A stretch of DNA of 64,000 nt, taken from assembly GCF_051388935.1 (NCBI RefSeq), contig NZ_JBPKBI010000021.1, positions 1 through 64,000 of the forward strand. The letters run 5' to 3'. Below, one piece after another: positions 8,585 to 16,513 of this stretch. This DNA is from Yinghuangia sp035454725 (GTDB taxonomy: Bacteria; Actinomycetota; Actinomycetes; Streptomycetales; Streptomycetaceae). The notes under the pieces are model-generated. The model was not told the DNA's origin and made no database searches. It saw nothing but the letters and a program-made list of their open reading frames with translations. Every line of letters begins with the position of its first letter. Positions within the stretch are counted from its first letter, which is position 1. The position numbers were made by a program, and so were the translations under genes.

Positions 8585-9559
8585 TCACGCGGAGGGACGT
8601 GGTCCGGCGGCTCGGTGGAGCCGGTTGGCGATCGCGAGGCCCAGTCCCTCCTGCGCCGGCAAAGACGCGACGATGAGGTCGCACCCTTGCCGGTCGAGCT
8701 CGCGCAGGAACCCGTAGAGCCCGCGTGCGTATTCGGCCATCGAACCCGGGACCTCCACTGCGGCGTGCGCCTTCACCTCGGCGTCAGCGAACGAGGGAGG
8801 CAGGAACACCCCCACCCGGTGCCCCAGTTCCTGGGCGAGCTCCGCCTCGGCGACGACCTTTTCGGGTTCGACGAGGACAACTCGCGCACGCGGCGCATAG
8901 TGGGAGGGGTGCTGGCCCGGAACCCGGACGCGGCTCGCCGACGGGACTGCGAGCGGGCGTCCCAGGGCCGCTTCGAGATCTTCGCGAGTCACCCCGCCGG
9001 GGCGGAGGATGGTCGGGACGTCCCCCGTGGCGTCGACGATGGTCGACTCGACACCGACGCCGCAAGAGCCGCCGTCCAGCACGAAGTCGACGGCATCACC
9101 GAGTTCCGCACGGACGTGGCTCGCGGTGGTGGGGCTGACGGACCCGAAGCGGTTGGCGGAGGGGGCAGCGACACCACCGCCGAAGGCCGCCAAAAGCGCG
9201 AGGGCGACGGGGTGGTCGGGCACGCGGACGGCCACCGTCTCCAGGCCGCCGGTCGCTGCGAGGGAAACCCGCCGGCCGCGCCGCAGGACCAGCGTGAGCG
9301 GCCCCGGCCAGAAGCGTTCGGCCAACAGACGCGCTGTGGCGGGCACGTCCTCGACCCAGTCGCCGAGGTTCTCCGCGCCACCGATGTGGACGATCAGCGG
9401 GTGGGAGGGCGGTCGTCCCTTGGCCCGGAAGATCCGCGCGACGGCGTCGGGGTCCTCGGCGTCGGCGCCCAGGCCGTAGACGGTTTCGGTCGGGAAGGCC
9501 ACGAGGCGGCCGGCGCGCAGCAGCGTGGCCGCCTTCTCGATGTCGCTAATTCTTGCCAT
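8585..9559 (-). CDS. tsaC: Sua5/TsaC-type L-threonylcarbamoyladenylate synthase
   Basis: 324 residues. The YrdC domain covers about residues 5-200, with the signature PTETVYGLGADA (residues 23-34), KGRPPSHPLIVH and PSANRFGSVSPTT. A Sua5-type C-terminal domain follows after the linker (GQHPSHYAPRARVVLVEP). The enzyme makes threonylcarbamoyl-AMP from Thr, bicarbonate and ATP for the t6A modification of tRNA. The start at ATG 9559 gives the usual family N-terminus; GTG 9562 is an alternative. A core tRNA enzyme in this accessory setting may be a second copy of the housekeeping gene (inference). Confidence 0.92.
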   Translation of the reverse strand: MARISDIEKAATLLRAGRLVAFPTETVYGLGADAEDPDAVARIFRAKGRPPSHPLIVHIGGAENLGDWVEDVPATARLLAERFWPGPLTLVLRRGRRVSLAATGGLETVAVRVPDHPVALALLAAFGGGVAAPSANRFGSVSPTTASHVRAELGDAVDFVLDGGSCGVGVESTIVDATGDVPTILRPGGVTREDLEAALGRPLAVPSASRVRVPGQHPSHYAPRARVVLVEPEKVVAEAELAQELGHRVGVFLPPSFADAEVKAHAAVEVPGSMAEYARGLYGFLRELDRQGCDLIVASLPAQEGLGLAIANRLHRAAGPRPSA

Positions 9560-9731
9560 CACCCTCGCAATCTTCTCACTGCCGCGGTTGCCGATTTGCC
9601 TCCCGTGGTCCGCCCACGCTCCGTCTGCCTTGCCGGGGATCCGGCGCCGGCTCCATGGCGCCGTGCTCGGCCGGGCCCCGACAAGCCCACGCGGACCATC
9701 GCCGGCTCCTGCGGTGAGGGGCAAGACCGTT

Positions 9732-9757
9732 CCGTTCGAGTGAAAACAACCGAACGG
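9732..9757. promoter_or_regulatory. Inverted repeat between tsaC and the secreted-protein gene
   Basis: CCGTTCG (9732-9738) and CGAACGG (9751-9757), perfect, around a 12-base A-rich spacer. It lies in the 263-bp divergent space, so it could be an operator for either gene or an RNA hairpin. Confidence 0.45.
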
Positions 9758-9822
9758 GTTGGATCTGGCGATGCCTGCGCGCTACCTCATGGGACCAAGC
9801 CCGCGTTCGATGCGGGATCTTC

Positions 9823-10146
9823 GTGGTGAGGATGATCGTGCGCGCACAGATGGTTTTGGTGTTCCTGGTCGCGGCGGGTTCCGTCCTGGGGTCGGCAGGG
9901 GGCGCGCAGGCCGCCGCAACCGGGCAGGTCGCGGTCTACACCGCCGACGCCGTGCCACTGGAGGTCCACCAGGACCCGTCAGGCTGTCACCAACTGCCCT
10001 ACTCCGCCCAGGTGCTGTCGAACCTCACGGACAAGCCGGTCAAGGTCTATCAGGACCAGTACTGCGCCGGGGGAGCGGAAGTGGAGGTGCTGCCCGGGTA
10101 CGGGATGAACGTTCAGGGCGCCGGGTCGTTCTGGGTGATGCCCTGA
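9823..10146 (+). CDS. Small secreted protein of unknown function
   Basis: 107 residues. A Sec signal peptide is clear: RMIVRAQ, then a hydrophobic stretch VLVFLVAAGSVLGSAG and a cleavage site near AQA-A. The mature part of about 77 residues has two Cys (in SGCHQL and QYCAGG) that could form one disulfide, and Gly-rich turns toward the end. It resembles small exported actinomycete proteins of unknown function with a beta-rich fold (inference). Start: GTG 9823 with GGGA upstream; ATG 9832 is possible. A strong hairpin terminator follows. Confidence 0.7.
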   Translation: MVRMIVRAQMVLVFLVAAGSVLGSAGGAQAAATGQVAVYTADAVPLEVHQDPSGCHQLPYSAQVLSNLTDKPVKVYQDQYCAGGAEVEVLPGYGMNVQGAGSFWVMP

Positions 10147-10251
10147 CCTCGCTGATCCCTCTGATCGTGCCGAGCCTGACCAGCGCGGCCGTGCGGACGG
10201 GCGCCGTGAGCGCCGGTTCAGCGCCGAACAGGTCGAGCGCGGGCCAAGAGA

Positions 10252-10299
10252 GTGACAGCCGTCGGCCCGGCCCCGGCCGAGCGGGTCGACGGCTGTCAC
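10252..10299 (+). terminator. Strong stem-loop terminator
   Basis: GTGACAGCCGTCG (10252-10264) pairs perfectly with CGACGGCTGTCAC (10287-10299), 13 bp, with a GC-rich 22-base loop that may fold further. It begins 106 bp after the secreted-protein gene. Confidence 0.8.
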
Positions 10300-10349
10300 C
10301 GCGGCAGGTGAAGCAGACGAGTACGACGGCACCCGGTGCCCGGGCCGGG

Positions 10350-10485
10350 CACCATGAGCGCATCCGCGCGAGCATCCAGACGGCGAGTGGCCGCCGGGCA
10401 CCGTGCTCATCCCCGCGGTGCTCAGCGAGCGCCACGGCGTCTCCCGCACTCCCATCCGCGAGGCACTGATCCGCCTCGAATCTCG
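10350..10485 (+). pseudogene. GntR-family regulator, frameshifted winged-helix remnant
   Basis: One frame reads HERIRASIQ (10350-10379), then a different frame reads DGEWPPGTVLIPAVLSERHG (from 10379) and continues VSRTPIREALIRLES to about 10485. Joined, these give the classic GntR winged helix (ERI...DGxxxPG...LxExxGVSRTPVREALxRLE). A one-base frame change splits it and the effector domain is missing; the following DNA has no homologous continuation. It is a decayed fragment. Confidence 0.75.
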
Positions 10486-10816
10486 CACGTGCACGACGCC
10501 GCCACGACGGAGACCGAAGGCCCCCTTGCGGGCGGGCGGCGGCGTTGCTCACGGCTTGGGGGCACTCGGACGCAATCGCTCGGGTCGGTGAAGTGCGCCT
10601 CGTGTGCTGCCGCGGCGGGCGGGGACTGCCGCGACCCGCGAGATCCGCGAGCCGCCGCATGCGCAAGGCACCCGCTTCCGGAGATCGCCGAGGTCCGGCC
10701 CTTCGGCGGGAACCGGCTTGCTGCGCCGCCGAGTCACGACTTCCGTCGCATGAGGTGGACGTGTTGGGGCACTGCGTACAACAACGCCCTGAACACCTTC
10801 AAAAGAGAGGTAAGCG

Positions 10817-10990
10817 ATGTCTCTCCGCTACCGAATCCGCAGTCTTGTGCACGCCGTGGCCCCGCGCCACCGCTCACGCCCGAGCAGGTCGGCCCGCCCG
10901 CGCACCGGTCGCCGCACCCGGAGCCACGGCGTTGGGATACGTGCTCGTCTCGGCCGCGTGCGCATCGGCGCCGGAGTCGGCCGGCGCTGA
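10817..10990 (+). CDS. Possible small basic ORF (57 aa), unknown
   Basis: ATG 10817 has a good ribosome site (AGAGAGG, seven bases before). The product would be 57 residues, very Arg-rich (MSLRYRIRSLVHAVAPRHRS...), with no known motif. Another frame over the same DNA reads a hydrophobic stretch (GYVLVSAACASAPESAG), so the coding frame is uncertain. Apart from this and the GntR remnant I see nothing in 10486-11049. Confidence 0.3.
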   Translation: MSLRYRIRSLVHAVAPRHRSRPSRSARPRTGRRTRSHGVGIRARLGRVRIGAGVGRR

Positions 10991-11049
10991 GCCGCACATG
11001 CGAGGCGGGACACGGCGCGGAATCGCAGGCTGAAAGAGATCTTGCGACG

Positions 11050-11868
11050 ATGGTCCGCATGGGTGTGCGAACCAGGAACCAGGTGACGGTGCTCGGCCGC
11101 ACCGGCGGGCCGGTGGTGGTGCTGGCGCACGGGTTCGGGTGCGACCAGAACATGTGGCGTCAGGTCGTGCCGCTGTTGGAAGACGAGTTCACCCTCGTGC
11201 TCTTCGACCACGTGGGGGCCGGGCGCTCGGACCTCGCCGCGTGGAGCGAAGAGCGGTACTCGTCGATGGCGGGATACGCCGAGGATGTCCTGGAGATCTG
11301 CCACGAGGTCGGCCTGGGGCCCGTGACGTTCGTGGGCCACTCGGTGAGCGCGATGATGGGTGTTCTGGCCGCCGCGCGAGAACCCGAGGCGTTCGCCGGG
11401 CTGGTCTTGCTCGTGCCCTCGCCGTCGTTCATCGACGACCCGGCCGCCGGCTATCGGGGCGGGTTCAGCACGGCCGACATCGAGGAGTTGCTGGAGTCGC
11501 TGGACGCGAACTACCTGGGGTGGTCGAGCGAGATGGCCCCGGTCATCATGGGCAACCCCGAGCGTCCCGAACTCGCCGAGGAACTGACCGAGAGCTTCTG
11601 CCGTACCGACCCCGTCATCGCCCGCCTCTTCGCCCGCGTGACGTTTTTGTCCGACAACCGCAGCGACCTCGCGCGAGTGACCGTGCCGACCCTGGTCGTG
11701 CGATGCTCCGACGACGCCATCGCCCCGCCGGAGGTCGGAGCCTACGTGCACGCGCAGATTGCGGGAAGCCGACTGGTGACCTTGAACGCCACCGGCCACT
11801 GCCCCCAGCTCGCCGCGCCCGAGGAGACCGCAGCCGCGATCGCCGGCTTCGCCAGAGAAACACGATGA
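11050..11868 (+). CDS. rsbQ: RsbQ-like alpha/beta hydrolase, partner of RsbP
   Basis: 272 residues (Bacillus subtilis RsbQ has 269). The catalytic triad fits position for position: nucleophile Ser98 in GHSVSAMMG, acid Asp221/222 in VVRCSDDAIAP, and His250 in NATGHCPQLAAP; the oxyanion region is AHGFGCDQNMW (residues 26-36). In Bacillus, RsbQ hydrolyses or binds a small hydrophobic molecule and is needed for the phosphatase RsbP to signal energy stress. Here the TGA overlaps the ATG of a PAS-PP2C gene by 4 bp (ATGA), which supports the same partnership. Start is ATG 11050; ATG 11059 is an alternative. Confidence 0.88.
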   Translation: MVRMGVRTRNQVTVLGRTGGPVVVLAHGFGCDQNMWRQVVPLLEDEFTLVLFDHVGAGRSDLAAWSEERYSSMAGYAEDVLEICHEVGLGPVTFVGHSVSAMMGVLAAAREPEAFAGLVLLVPSPSFIDDPAAGYRGGFSTADIEELLESLDANYLGWSSEMAPVIMGNPERPELAEELTESFCRTDPVIARLFARVTFLSDNRSDLARVTVPTLVVRCSDDAIAPPEVGAYVHAQIAGSRLVTLNATGHCPQLAAPEETAAAIAGFARETR

Positions 11869-13130
11869 TGTGCACAGACGGTCACGACGGCGGAGACGCC
11901 GCCCGCGACGACCGGGCGGCGTTCGCGGCATTGCTGGAGGACGACGCCGAGGAGCTGTACGACAACGCACCGTGCGGCTACCTCTCCACCCTCATGGACG
12001 GCCGGATCGCCAAGATCAACTCGACTCTGCTCGACTGGCTCGGCTACCGGCGGGACGAGCTGGTGGGCCACAAGAAGTTCTCCGACCTGCTGACGGTCGG
12101 CGGCCGGTTGTACCACGAAACCCACTTCGCCCCGTTGCTCCGCATGCAGGGTGAGGTCAACGGCATCGCCCTGGAGCTCCGGACAACGGACGGCAGTCGG
12201 CTGCCGGTCCTGGTGACGTCGACCGTGAAGACCAGCGGTGACGGGACGCCGGTGCTGATCCGTACCACCGTGTTCGACGCCCGCGAGCGACGCGCCTACG
12301 AAGAGGAACTGCTGCGCGCCCACCGGGAATCGGAGAGCGAGCGGGAACGCCTTCACCGCCTCAACGCGACGCTGCAGAAGACCCTGCTGCCGCCCGCCCT
12401 GGCCGATGTGCCCGGCCTCGACATCGCGGCGCACTACCACATCGCCTCCACCGACGAGGTCGGCGGTGACTTCTACGACCTGTTCCCGCTGGGCGCCGGA
12501 ACCTGGGGTTTCTTCCTGGGCGACGTACGCGGCAAAGGCGCCGACGCCGCAGTCGTGACCTCCCTCATCCGCTATACGCTGCGTGCCGCCGCCGTCTACG
12601 ACCCCGCGCCCGCCTCGGTGCTGGCGCATCTCAACACCGTCCTGAACCAGGAGGAGAGTGGCGGCGACCCGCGTTTCTGCACCGTCATTTTCGGCACCCT
12701 CACCCGCGACGCGGACGGCGCCTTCCATGTCGCCATGGCCGCCGGGGGGCACCCTCCCGCACTCCTGATGCGTGGGGACGGCCACACGGACGTCGTGCCC
12801 ACCCCCGGAGGGCAGCTCATCGGCGTCCTGCCGGACGTACAGATCGCCACCGTCACGGTTCACCTGGAACCAGGCGACACCCTGCTCCTGTACACCGACG
12901 GTCTCACCGAGGCCTACACCGCCGACGGCAGCGGCCGGTACGGGGACGACGCCCTTCTCGCGTTCGCCCGATCGCTGGCCCCGGCCACCGCCTCCCACGC
13001 CGTGGCCGCAATCCGCGAACTCCTCGACACCTTCGGCGGCGGCGTGGAGGACGACACCGCCGTACTGGCCGTGACTCCGCAACGGGATGGCGCAGGACCA
13101 CCGCCTGTCTTGCACGGCACGCCGCGCTGA
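11865..13130 (+). CDS. rsbP: RsbP-like PAS-PP2C serine phosphatase
   Basis: 421 residues. PAS domain about 30-140 (LYDNAPCGYLSTLMDGRI ... WLGYRRDELVG), a short charged coiled coil 140-170, then a SpoIIE-type PP2C domain 185-415 with metal ligands in VGGDFYD (Asp202, Asp205) and GDVRGKGADAA (Asp220), AAGGHPPALL, LLLYTDGLTEA and GVEDDTAVLAV. This is the RsbP layout. RsbP dephosphorylates an anti-anti-sigma factor so that an anti-sigma factor releases a stress sigma factor. It is coupled to the RsbQ-like gene by an ATGA overlap. No anti-sigma, anti-anti-sigma or sigma gene is adjacent, so its partners must lie elsewhere. Confidence 0.9.
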   Translation: MMCTDGHDGGDAARDDRAAFAALLEDDAEELYDNAPCGYLSTLMDGRIAKINSTLLDWLGYRRDELVGHKKFSDLLTVGGRLYHETHFAPLLRMQGEVNGIALELRTTDGSRLPVLVTSTVKTSGDGTPVLIRTTVFDARERRAYEEELLRAHRESESERERLHRLNATLQKTLLPPALADVPGLDIAAHYHIASTDEVGGDFYDLFPLGAGTWGFFLGDVRGKGADAAVVTSLIRYTLRAAAVYDPAPASVLAHLNTVLNQEESGGDPRFCTVIFGTLTRDADGAFHVAMAAGGHPPALLMRGDGHTDVVPTPGGQLIGVLPDVQIATVTVHLEPGDTLLLYTDGLTEAYTADGSGRYGDDALLAFARSLAPATASHAVAAIRELLDTFGGGVEDDTAVLAVTPQRDGAGPPPVLHGTPR

Positions 13131-13243
13131 CGGGGCCGCACAGCCGCGGGCTCGGGGATCACCGCGAGGGCCCCGGGGCCGGGCGAGGCTGAGCGTGAAC
13201 TGCCGTGAGCCGTAGTTGAGTTCGGTGTTGACGCGGCCACGCG

Positions 13244-13882
13244 GTGTTGCGGCGCCAGGTGTTCGTCCGGTTGCGTCAGGCGGCGCCCCAGGTCGGGTCA
13301 CGCACCCTCTTTCTGTCCCCGCAACCGTTCCGGCAGGACCGTGCCGGTGGGACGCTGCGTACCGGCGTCGCGTTCGCACCCGGCCCGCTGCTCGTCCCGC
13401 CGACTTCGATCCTCGCGGGCAAGTGGGCGGCGCGTACCGGTCCCGCCGTACTCGCCGCCACCGGCGGCGCGGTCTTCGCGGCCGGCACACTGTGGTGGGC
13501 CCTCGCACTCGACACGGACGGCTCGTATGCCGCGGGCATGCTCCCCGGCATGCTGCTCACCGGCCTCGGTGTCGGCCTCATGCTGCCCACCCTCGTGGCC
13601 GCCGCCACGACCGCCGTGCCGCCCGCGCATGTCGCCACCGGCTCCGGCGTGATCACCATGCTGCGCCAACTCGGCGCCGTGCTGGGGGTGTCCCTGGTCG
13701 TGGTCCTGCTCGGCACCTCCGCCGGCCCGGACGCCAGCGAGGCCTTCGACCCCGTCTGGTACCTCCTGACCGTCGCGTCATTCGCCGCTGCGGCCACCTC
13801 CCTGTTCCTCACCTCCGGCGCACGAACCCGCAACACGCCAACCGTGTCCGGCGACGCTTCGGACGCCCCCGCCGCTCCTTGA
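13244..13882 (+). pseudogene. DHA2-type MFS exporter, C-terminal remnant
   Basis: From about 13300 the frame reads the last third of an EmrB/QacA-type exporter: LRTGVAFAPGPLLVPPTS, then hydrophobic segments (AVLAATGGAVFAAGTLWWAL, MLLTGLGVGLMLPTLVAAAT, LGAVLGVSLVVVLLG, YLLTVASFAAAATSLFLTSG) and a normal C-terminal tail. A full protein would have about 470 residues and 14 helices; the first 270 or so are absent and the DNA upstream gives no trace of them. No convincing start or ribosome site. It is convergent with the tetR gene at 13933. Confidence 0.75.
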
Positions 13883-13932
13883 CCGGCCGTGGTGCCCGCA
13901 CCACCGTGCGGGCGCGTCGACGCGGCGACGGC

Positions 13933-14547
13933 TCAGTGCGCCGCGGTGACCGAACCGAGGGGGCGCAGCGCTTCCATCGTGTGGTCGAGATGGTCCGCGA
14001 GGCGCGCGAGGTCGTCGTTGCTGCGCAGGATGTACGTGATCGCCGCCTGGAAACAGGCGAACGCCGCACCCGCGAGCGCGCGCAGGACCAGCCTGTCGGG
14101 CAACGCCTCCGGATCGCGGGCGACGACACGGGCGGCCAGGCGGTCCGCAAGCTGCTCCTGGAAGCGGTTCACGCGCTCCAATTGCGCCGCGAGCAGGGCC
14201 GGGCAGCTCTCGATGATCTCCTGGATCGCCCGGTCCCGCTGAGCGTCGTCGTTGAGACGGACGACCAGGACGTCGAAACAGGCCCGGAGCGAGTCCCACT
14301 CCGGTTCGTCGAGCGGACGCGAGTTCAGGCGGGCGAATAGTTCCTCGCCCTGCCGGTCGAACTTCTCCAGGACGACTTCTTCCTTCGAGGCGAAGTACCG
14401 GAAGAAGCTGCGCTGGGACATGCCGACGGCGGCGGCGATCTCGTCGACCGTGGTCTCGTGGAACCCCTGGGCAAGGAACAGAGCCTCCGCGGCCTCCGCG
14501 ATGCGGGTGCGCACGGCCTGCCGCGACAGCTCGCGCAAACTGCTCAT
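13933..14547 (-). CDS. TetR-family transcriptional regulator
   Basis: 204 residues. Helix-turn-helix at about 14-60 (RTRIAEAAEALFLAQGFHET ... DEIAAAVGMSQRSFFRYFASKEE). The C-terminal domain contains the LRACFDVLVVRLNDDAQRD and FAC-type helices common in actinobacterial efflux and stress repressors. It is divergent from the DHA2 exporter gene at 14819, with 271 bp between them that carry a repeated CTCGTACG element, so it most likely represses that exporter. Ligand unknown. Confidence 0.92.
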   Translation of the reverse strand: MSSLRELSRQAVRTRIAEAAEALFLAQGFHETTVDEIAAAVGMSQRSFFRYFASKEEVVLEKFDRQGEELFARLNSRPLDEPEWDSLRACFDVLVVRLNDDAQRDRAIQEIIESCPALLAAQLERVNRFQEQLADRLAARVVARDPEALPDRLVLRALAGAAFACFQAAITYILRSNDDLARLADHLDHTMEALRPLGSVTAAH

Positions 14548-14774
14548 GACGTGAACGTTAGCAGGCGCTGAATTACGGTGCAGACGCTGTCACATTCGAA
14601 CAATGTCGGACTGCCGGATCCCGCGCAGGATGAGTGCTCCTTCAGGGATGTGACCAACAGAACCGTGCCTCGCTTTGACAGTCACTGACACCAAAGACAT
14701 AAACTGAAAATCCCGAGGGCGGGTGTCTGTCGTCTGCGCGGTCGCCCGATCGACCTCGGATGCAAGGACTTGAT

Positions 14775-14795
14775 CTCGTACGGAAAGCTCGTACG
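14775..14795. promoter_or_regulatory. CTCGTACG direct repeats, possible operator
   Basis: CTCGTACG occurs at 14775-14782 and 14788-14795, 13 bp apart; each contains the palindrome CGTACG. The pair lies just before the exporter start, in the space shared with the divergent tetR gene. A promoter-like TTGACA-type box lies further upstream near 14678. Binding is inferred. Confidence 0.5.
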
Positions 14796-14818
14796 AAAAA
14801 GAAGGGGCAAGCACTGCC

Positions 14819-16303
14819 GTGGAGCACAGCGCCGGCCTGGCAGAGATGGCCAAGGGGGACGTCGAGACCGACACGGCGATGCCCCGCCACGTGAAGATCG
14901 CGATCGGCCTGCCGATCATGGCCGCGTTCGTGATGATCCTCAACGAGACCGTCATGAGCGTCGCCCTGCCTAAGCTCATGAACGAGTTCTCGGTCGGCGC
15001 CACGACGGCCCAGTGGCTGACGACCGGCTACCTGCTCACGATGGCCGTGGTCATCCCGACGACCGGCCTCATCCTCCAGCGGTTCACCACGCGGGCCGTC
15101 TTCCTCACCGCGACTGCGCTGTTCGCCGCAGGGACGCTTCTCGCCGGCCTCGCGCCCGCGTTCGGGGTGCTGCTCGTCGCCCGCGTCATCCAGGCGTCCG
15201 GGACGGCGCTGATGCTGCCGCTGCTGATGACCACGATCATGACGCTCGTGCCGCCCGCCGTGCGCGGCCGGACGATGGGCCTGGTGTCGATCGTGATCGC
15301 CGTCGCCCCGGCCGTCGGCCCGACCTTCTCCGGGCTCATCCTTGATTCCCTGAGCTGGCGCTGGCTGTTCCTGAGCGTGCTGCCGATCGCGATCCTGTCG
15401 CTCGTCGTGGGCGCGATCATGGTCCGCAACGCCGGCGAGCCGGGCACCGTGCGGTTCGACGTGCTCTCCGTACTCCTGTCCGCCGTCGCGTTCGGCGGCC
15501 TGATCTACGGCCTGAGCAGCATCGGCGAATCGGCGAGCGGCCACACACCGGTGCACCCGGCCGTCCCGCTCGTCATCGGCGCGCTCGCGCTCGTGCTTTT
15601 CGTCCTGCGGCAGCGCCGCCTGCAACGCGACGAAGCCGCGCTGCTGGATTTGCGCCCGTTCATGAACCGCTCATTCGTCGTCGGCGTCACCTTGCTGTTC
15701 GTCACGATGGCAGCGCTGTTCGGGGCGCTCATCCTGCTGCCGCTCTACCTGCAGAACGTGCGCGACCTGAGCACCCTCAAGACCGGCCTGATACTCCTGC
15801 CCGGCGGCCTGGCCATGGGTCTGTTCGGACCGGTTGTCGGCCAACTCGCCGACCGCTTCGGCCCGCGGCCCCTCGTCATCCCGGGCACCGTGGTCATGGC
15901 CGTCGGCCTCGGCATGATGGGCGCCATCGACTCCGGCACCCACATCGCGTACGTCATCGCCACCCACGTCCTCGCCTGCATCGGCATCGGCTTCGCGATG
16001 ACCCCGCTCATGACCTCGGCGCTGGGGTCGCTGGACGCGCACCTGTACTCGCACGGCAGCGCGATCCTCAACACTCTCCAGCAGTTCGCCGGAGCAGCCG
16101 GCACCGCCTTGTTCATCACGGTCATGACCCGCGGCGCCAACAGCAGCGCCGACTCCGGCTCCACGGCGGTCGAAGCCCAGGCCGCGGGCATCCAGGACGC
16201 CTTCCTGTGGGGCGCCGGCCTCGGCGTGCTGGGGATCGCGGTCTCCTTCCTCGTCCGCAACGCCAGACCCCCGGCCGGAGGGGAACCGGTCCCGATCCAC
16301 TGA
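14819..16303 (+). CDS. DHA2-family MFS drug exporter
   Basis: 494 residues with about 14 transmembrane segments. Family motifs: FVMILNETVMSVALPKLMNE in helix 1, QWLTTGYLLTMAVVIPTTG after it, motif C-like SGTALMLPLLMTTIMTLVPP and the late region SHGSAILNTLQQFAGAAGTAL. These proton antiporters export drugs or other small amphiphiles. Start is GTG 14819, with AAGAAGGGG 10-12 bases upstream. It is divergent from a tetR gene, the usual regulator-pump pair; the pump should be induced by its own substrate. Confidence 0.93.
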   Translation: MEHSAGLAEMAKGDVETDTAMPRHVKIAIGLPIMAAFVMILNETVMSVALPKLMNEFSVGATTAQWLTTGYLLTMAVVIPTTGLILQRFTTRAVFLTATALFAAGTLLAGLAPAFGVLLVARVIQASGTALMLPLLMTTIMTLVPPAVRGRTMGLVSIVIAVAPAVGPTFSGLILDSLSWRWLFLSVLPIAILSLVVGAIMVRNAGEPGTVRFDVLSVLLSAVAFGGLIYGLSSIGESASGHTPVHPAVPLVIGALALVLFVLRQRRLQRDEAALLDLRPFMNRSFVVGVTLLFVTMAALFGALILLPLYLQNVRDLSTLKTGLILLPGGLAMGLFGPVVGQLADRFGPRPLVIPGTVVMAVGLGMMGAIDSGTHIAYVIATHVLACIGIGFAMTPLMTSALGSLDAHLYSHGSAILNTLQQFAGAAGTALFITVMTRGANSSADSGSTAVEAQAAGIQDAFLWGAGLGVLGIAVSFLVRNARPPAGGEPVPIH

Positions 16304-16513
16304 CCCGGGCGCCGCGGGCGGTGTGCGGTCCCGACAACCCGCCTCGCCGGTGACCGGCGGCCTCGATGACGTCGCCGCTCGGCGCGTGCGGCTCGGAGCC
16401 GGGACAGGTCGGGCCGAGGGGAACGCGGGGAGTCGCCGCCGCCCGAGCGCGCGGCTTCCTTGCGCTGGTCCGGGCGTCGGTGAGGTGTTCGTCTTCGTCG
16501 CCGGATCCCACGT

